A stretch of 7,448 nucleotides of DNA from Candidatus Parcubacteria bacterium. GTDB lineage: Bacteria; Patescibacteriota; Minisyncoccia; Phycocordibacterales; SBAW01. The notes beneath the pieces were generated by a model. That model searched no databases, was not told the DNA's origin, and saw only the letters and a program-made list of their open reading frames with translations. Shown here piece after piece: positions 6,321 through 7,448 of this stretch (positions are counted from its first letter, which is position 1; every line of letters begins with the position of its first letter). The position numbers were made by a program, and so were the translations under genes. The DNA lies in NCBI GenBank assembly GCA_014379165.1, contig JACMMG010000048.1, positions 1 to 7,448 on the forward strand. Reading direction: 5' to 3'.

Positions 6321-6701
6321 TTAGACGCCGACAAAAACTTTAAAGCCGCCATAGGCGAAGCGCTTCATGTCAAACGGCATTGACCTGTTTTTCTGCTTCG
6401 GGTCATTCATTGCAGGGTCGCTCATCACTTTCTTGTTGACCTGGTCGCGATGCGTGCGGGACTTATAAGCAATGTAAGAAAAGAAAACGATTTCGTTTCC
6501 CTTCGTCTTTGCCATTTTGGGGAACGTAAAGCTGATCCCTTTTGGTTTTATGTCATCTGCCATGCACTCCTTATAATCAAGTGCGCCGTGCTTCATCCAG
6601 AGCCGAGCGCCAAGCTGTGCATCCTTTCGATACGCAGCAAGATTTTTCTTCGGGATCACTAGCACAAACCCATCGACGTACATTTCTTTTTGATTTTTCA
6701 T
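6321..6701 (-). CDS. DUF1428 (YbaA-like) family protein
   Basis: 126 residues, near the size of E. coli YbaA. Conserved blocks are MYVDGFVLVIPKKNLAAYR (residues 7-25), HGALDYKECMADD (38-50), the EIVFFSYIAYKSRTHRDQVN run (70-89), VMSDP (92-96) and MPFDMKRFAYGGFKV (108-122). The fold is a ferredoxin-like dimeric alpha-beta barrel relative, and the function of the family is not known. The start at ATG 6701 is supported by an extended -10 box (TGC-TATACT) that would start the message within a base or two of the ATG. A second ATG at residue 7 (6683) is where many relatives begin and has an AAAAAGAA stretch before it. First gene of a two-gene unit with the VOC protein. Confidence 0.9.
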   Translation of the reverse strand: MKNQKEMYVDGFVLVIPKKNLAAYRKDAQLGARLWMKHGALDYKECMADDIKPKGISFTFPKMAKTKGNEIVFFSYIAYKSRTHRDQVNKKVMSDPAMNDPKQKNRSMPFDMKRFAYGGFKVFVGV

Positions 6702-6707
6702 ATCTGC

Positions 6708-6716
6708 AGTATAGCA
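6708..6716 (-). promoter_or_regulatory. Extended -10 promoter of the DUF1428/VOC unit
   Basis: TGCTATACT on the minus strand combines a TGn extension with TATACT (5 of 6). No good -35 box is present at 16-18 bases, as is common for extended -10 promoters. The predicted start is near 6701, which is the first base of the ATG. Confidence 0.55.
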
Positions 6717-6725
6717 AATGGCTAT

Positions 6726-7067
6726 CTAAATTTTGGTTATACCAGCCTCAATTTCAGTATGGCAATTTTTGCATACCAATACACATTTTTCTGCCTCGTG
6801 TACTAAACTTTCCCAAGAATACGACAGCCCTTTTACACTAAGAGCAAATTCTTTATTTTTTGGATCTACATGGTGAAAATCGAACGCTCCAGCATATTTT
6901 TTATATCCGCAGATAATGCATTTTCCTCCAAATTTCTCCACCAATTTCTTTTTCTTATTTTGCCGATTTCGTATTACCCAAAGAGATGCACATTTTCCAC
7001 ATCGAAACGACCCGTCTTGCCTAGCAAAGTGTTTGACTTGTCCGTGTACTTTGCAAATCTTGTTCAC
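6726..7067 (-). CDS. Small HNH endonuclease with N-terminal zinc finger
   Basis: 113 residues. An N-terminal zinc finger (C5/H8 with C23/C26) precedes a basic stretch (NRQNKKKKLVEK, 34-45) and a zinc-stabilised HNH core: C50/C53, the FHHVDP motif with H65/H66 (64-69), and CKNCHTEI with C99, C102 and H103. N101 is also present. This is the layout of compact HNH nucleases of phages and mobile introns, which cut or nick DNA. The start is GTG. An in-frame TAA lies directly upstream, so it cannot begin earlier, and TATAAT 7 bases ahead predicts a leaderless message. The gene looks more A/T-rich than its neighbours and diverges from a tRNA gene holding a group I intron, which suggests a stand-alone homing or phage-derived nuclease. 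The target is unknown. Confidence 0.87.
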   Translation of the reverse strand: MNKICKVHGQVKHFARQDGSFRCGKCASLWVIRNRQNKKKKLVEKFGGKCIICGYKKYAGAFDFHHVDPKNKEFALSVKGLSYSWESLVHEAEKCVLVCKNCHTEIEAGITKI

Positions 7068-7073
7068 TTAACC

Positions 7074-7102
7074 ATTATAACACTTGGTGTTAAGTTTGTC
7101 TG
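7074..7102 (-). promoter_or_regulatory. Promoter of the HNH gene
   Basis: Perfect TATAAT (7074-7079) and CAGACA (7097-7102, 4 of 6) are separated by 17 bases on the minus strand. Initiation is predicted at or next to the GTG at 7067. Its -35 box overlaps that of the divergent tRNA promoter. Confidence 0.65.
7078..7092. repeat. Perfect palindrome in the HNH promoter
   Basis: TAACAC-TTG-GTGTTA is a perfect 6-base inverted repeat around 3 bases. It starts inside the -10 box and fills much of the spacer, a position where a bound repressor would block RNA polymerase. Its size suits a small dimeric regulator, but no copy was noticed elsewhere in the window and no regulator gene is adjacent. Confidence 0.4.
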
Positions 7103-7124
7103 GTGACAAAAAAATATGTATAAT
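7096..7124 (+). promoter_or_regulatory. Promoter of the tRNA-Asn gene
   Basis: Perfect TATAAT (7119-7124) and TTGTCT (7096-7101, 4 of 6) are separated by 17 bases. Initiation near 7131 would give a short leader of about 10 bases before the tRNA at 7141. Confidence 0.65.
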
Positions 7125-7140
7125 CTGAAAGTTCGTACAT

Positions 7141-7419
7141 TCCGCGGTAGCTCAATGGTAGAGCAGCTCCCTGTCAGTAGGCAGCCTCCCAAAGGAATTT
7201 GGGTTGCAAACGAGGTGAATTCGGGGGACTCCTGCATCTAGGACAATCCCGAGCCAAGCTCCGAATTTCGGAGAAGGTGTAGAGACTATCCCGCAAGGGA
7301 GTACTCTCAAAAAGAGGAAGCGCCTCGCATCCAGAACGGATGATGATATAGTCCACGCTCTCAGTAATGAGGGATTTCGTGTAAGGAGTTGGTTGTAGGT
7401 TCGAGTCCTACCCGCGGAG
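7141..7419 (+). tRNA. tRNA-Asn(GUU), interrupted by a group I intron
   Basis: Exons are 7141-7174 and 7382-7419. Joined, they give a 72-base tRNA: perfect 7-bp acceptor stem (7141-7147 with 7412-7418), D arm 7150-7164 with GCTC/GAGC, anticodon stem GCTCC (7166-7170) with GGAGT (7385-7389, one G-U pair), 5-base variable loop, T stem GTAGG/CCTAC around TTCGAGT, and discriminator G7419. The spliced anticodon loop reads CUGUUAA, the standard Asn loop with anticodon GUU split between U35 and U36. U1-A72 and G73 also fit tRNA-Asn. CCA is not encoded (CCT follows), so it must be added by a nucleotidyltransferase. Read without splicing, the loop would suggest GTC (Asp), which would be wrong. Confidence 0.93.
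7175..7381 (+). ncRNA. Group I self-splicing intron in tRNA-Asn
   Basis: 207 bases. The 5' exon ends in U and the intron ends in G, as group I splicing requires. P1 pairs exon CTGT (7171-7174) with guide GCAG (7181-7184), with the U-G wobble at the cut. Other elements seen: P2 CCCAAA/TTTGGG with a GGAA loop (7188-7203), P3 CGAGG (7211-7215) with CCTCG (7323-7327), P4 TCGGG (7221-7225) with CCCGA (7248-7252), P5 TCCT/AGGA (7230-7243), P6 plus P6a CTCCG/CGGAG (7259-7273), P7 GACTAT (7284-7289) with ATAGTC (7348-7353), P8 CATCC/GGATG (7328-7342) and P9 with a GTAA loop (7358-7373). The core strings CAATCCCGAGCC, GGTGTAGAGACTA and GATATAGTCC match the Q, R and S signatures. No nuclease is encoded inside. 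Two extra hairpins lie between P7 and P3. Confidence 0.93.
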
Positions 7420-7448
7420 CCTAGTCCCCCGACCCCCGCTTAAGGAAC

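Noticed and set aside
7171..7176. Reading the tRNA as tRNA-Asp (GTC) directly from the unspliced gene
   Set aside because: The unspliced sequence cannot close the anticodon stem. The group I boundaries give loop CUGUUAA, which is Asn, and U1-A72 fits Asn rather than Asp.
7174..7356. 60-codon minus-strand reading frame within the intron
   Set aside because: It lies over structured intron elements, has no nuclease motif (LAGLIDADG, HNH or GIY-YIG) and runs antisense to the intron.
1..7448. CRISPR array, IS element or rRNA
   Set aside because: No regularly spaced direct repeats, transposase motifs, terminal inverted repeats or rRNA signatures were seen on either strand.

Overview
The window looks like the end of a contig from a Candidate Phyla Radiation (Patescibacteria, Parcubacteria-like) bacterium. 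This is inference. The support is a compact string of short-spaced genes, a group I intron inside a tRNA gene, a tRNA without encoded CCA, few Shine-Dalgarno sites, and a VanY-type peptidase with an N-terminal anchor and coiled coil. All nine protein genes lie on the minus strand. The one tRNA gene, at the right edge, is on the plus strand.

Layout from right to left (direction of transcription of the protein genes): (i) 7141-7419, a tRNA-Asn(GUU) gene split by a 207-nt group I intron between anticodon bases 35 and 36. (ii) 6726-7067, a small HNH nuclease gene diverging from the tRNA, with overlapping -35 boxes and a perfect palindrome in its promoter. (iii) 5923-6701, a two-gene unit of a DUF1428 (YbaA-like) protein and a VOC/glyoxalase-fold protein, closed by a hairpin. 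(iv) 4718-5800, a soluble PAS sensor kinase of the HisKA_2/HWE type. (v) 1999-4399, a membrane MASE1 hybrid histidine kinase with its own receiver domain, followed by a YbjQ-family protein. (vi) 1685-1945, a Usg-family protein with a strong terminator. (vii) 1261-1578, a zinc-ribbon protein of unknown function, followed 16 bases later by a VanY-like D,D-carboxypeptidase gene.

The left edge is the anomaly. The VanY reading frame is sound through its SxHxxGxxxD zinc motif. Near position 531-545 it then changes, without losing frame, into the C-terminal part of an animal DEG/ENaC sodium channel: the Cys-rich segment and the second membrane helix with its GG-x-x-G signature. The bases beyond its stop resemble an AT-rich animal 3' UTR with an AATAAA. 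The likeliest reading is a chimeric contig that joins bacterial and animal DNA. A true gene fusion cannot be excluded from sequence alone.

A recurrent feature is promoter placement. At several genes (start codons at 7067, 6701, 5800, 1945 and 1578) a -10-like hexamer sits about 7-10 bases before the start codon, often with a -35 box at 17 bases, and no Shine-Dalgarno sequence follows. This predicts leaderless or near-leaderless mRNAs, several with GTG or TTG starts. Functionally the window mixes signalling (two kinases), cell-wall trimming (VanY), small accessory proteins and a possible homing system (group I intron plus separate HNH nuclease).
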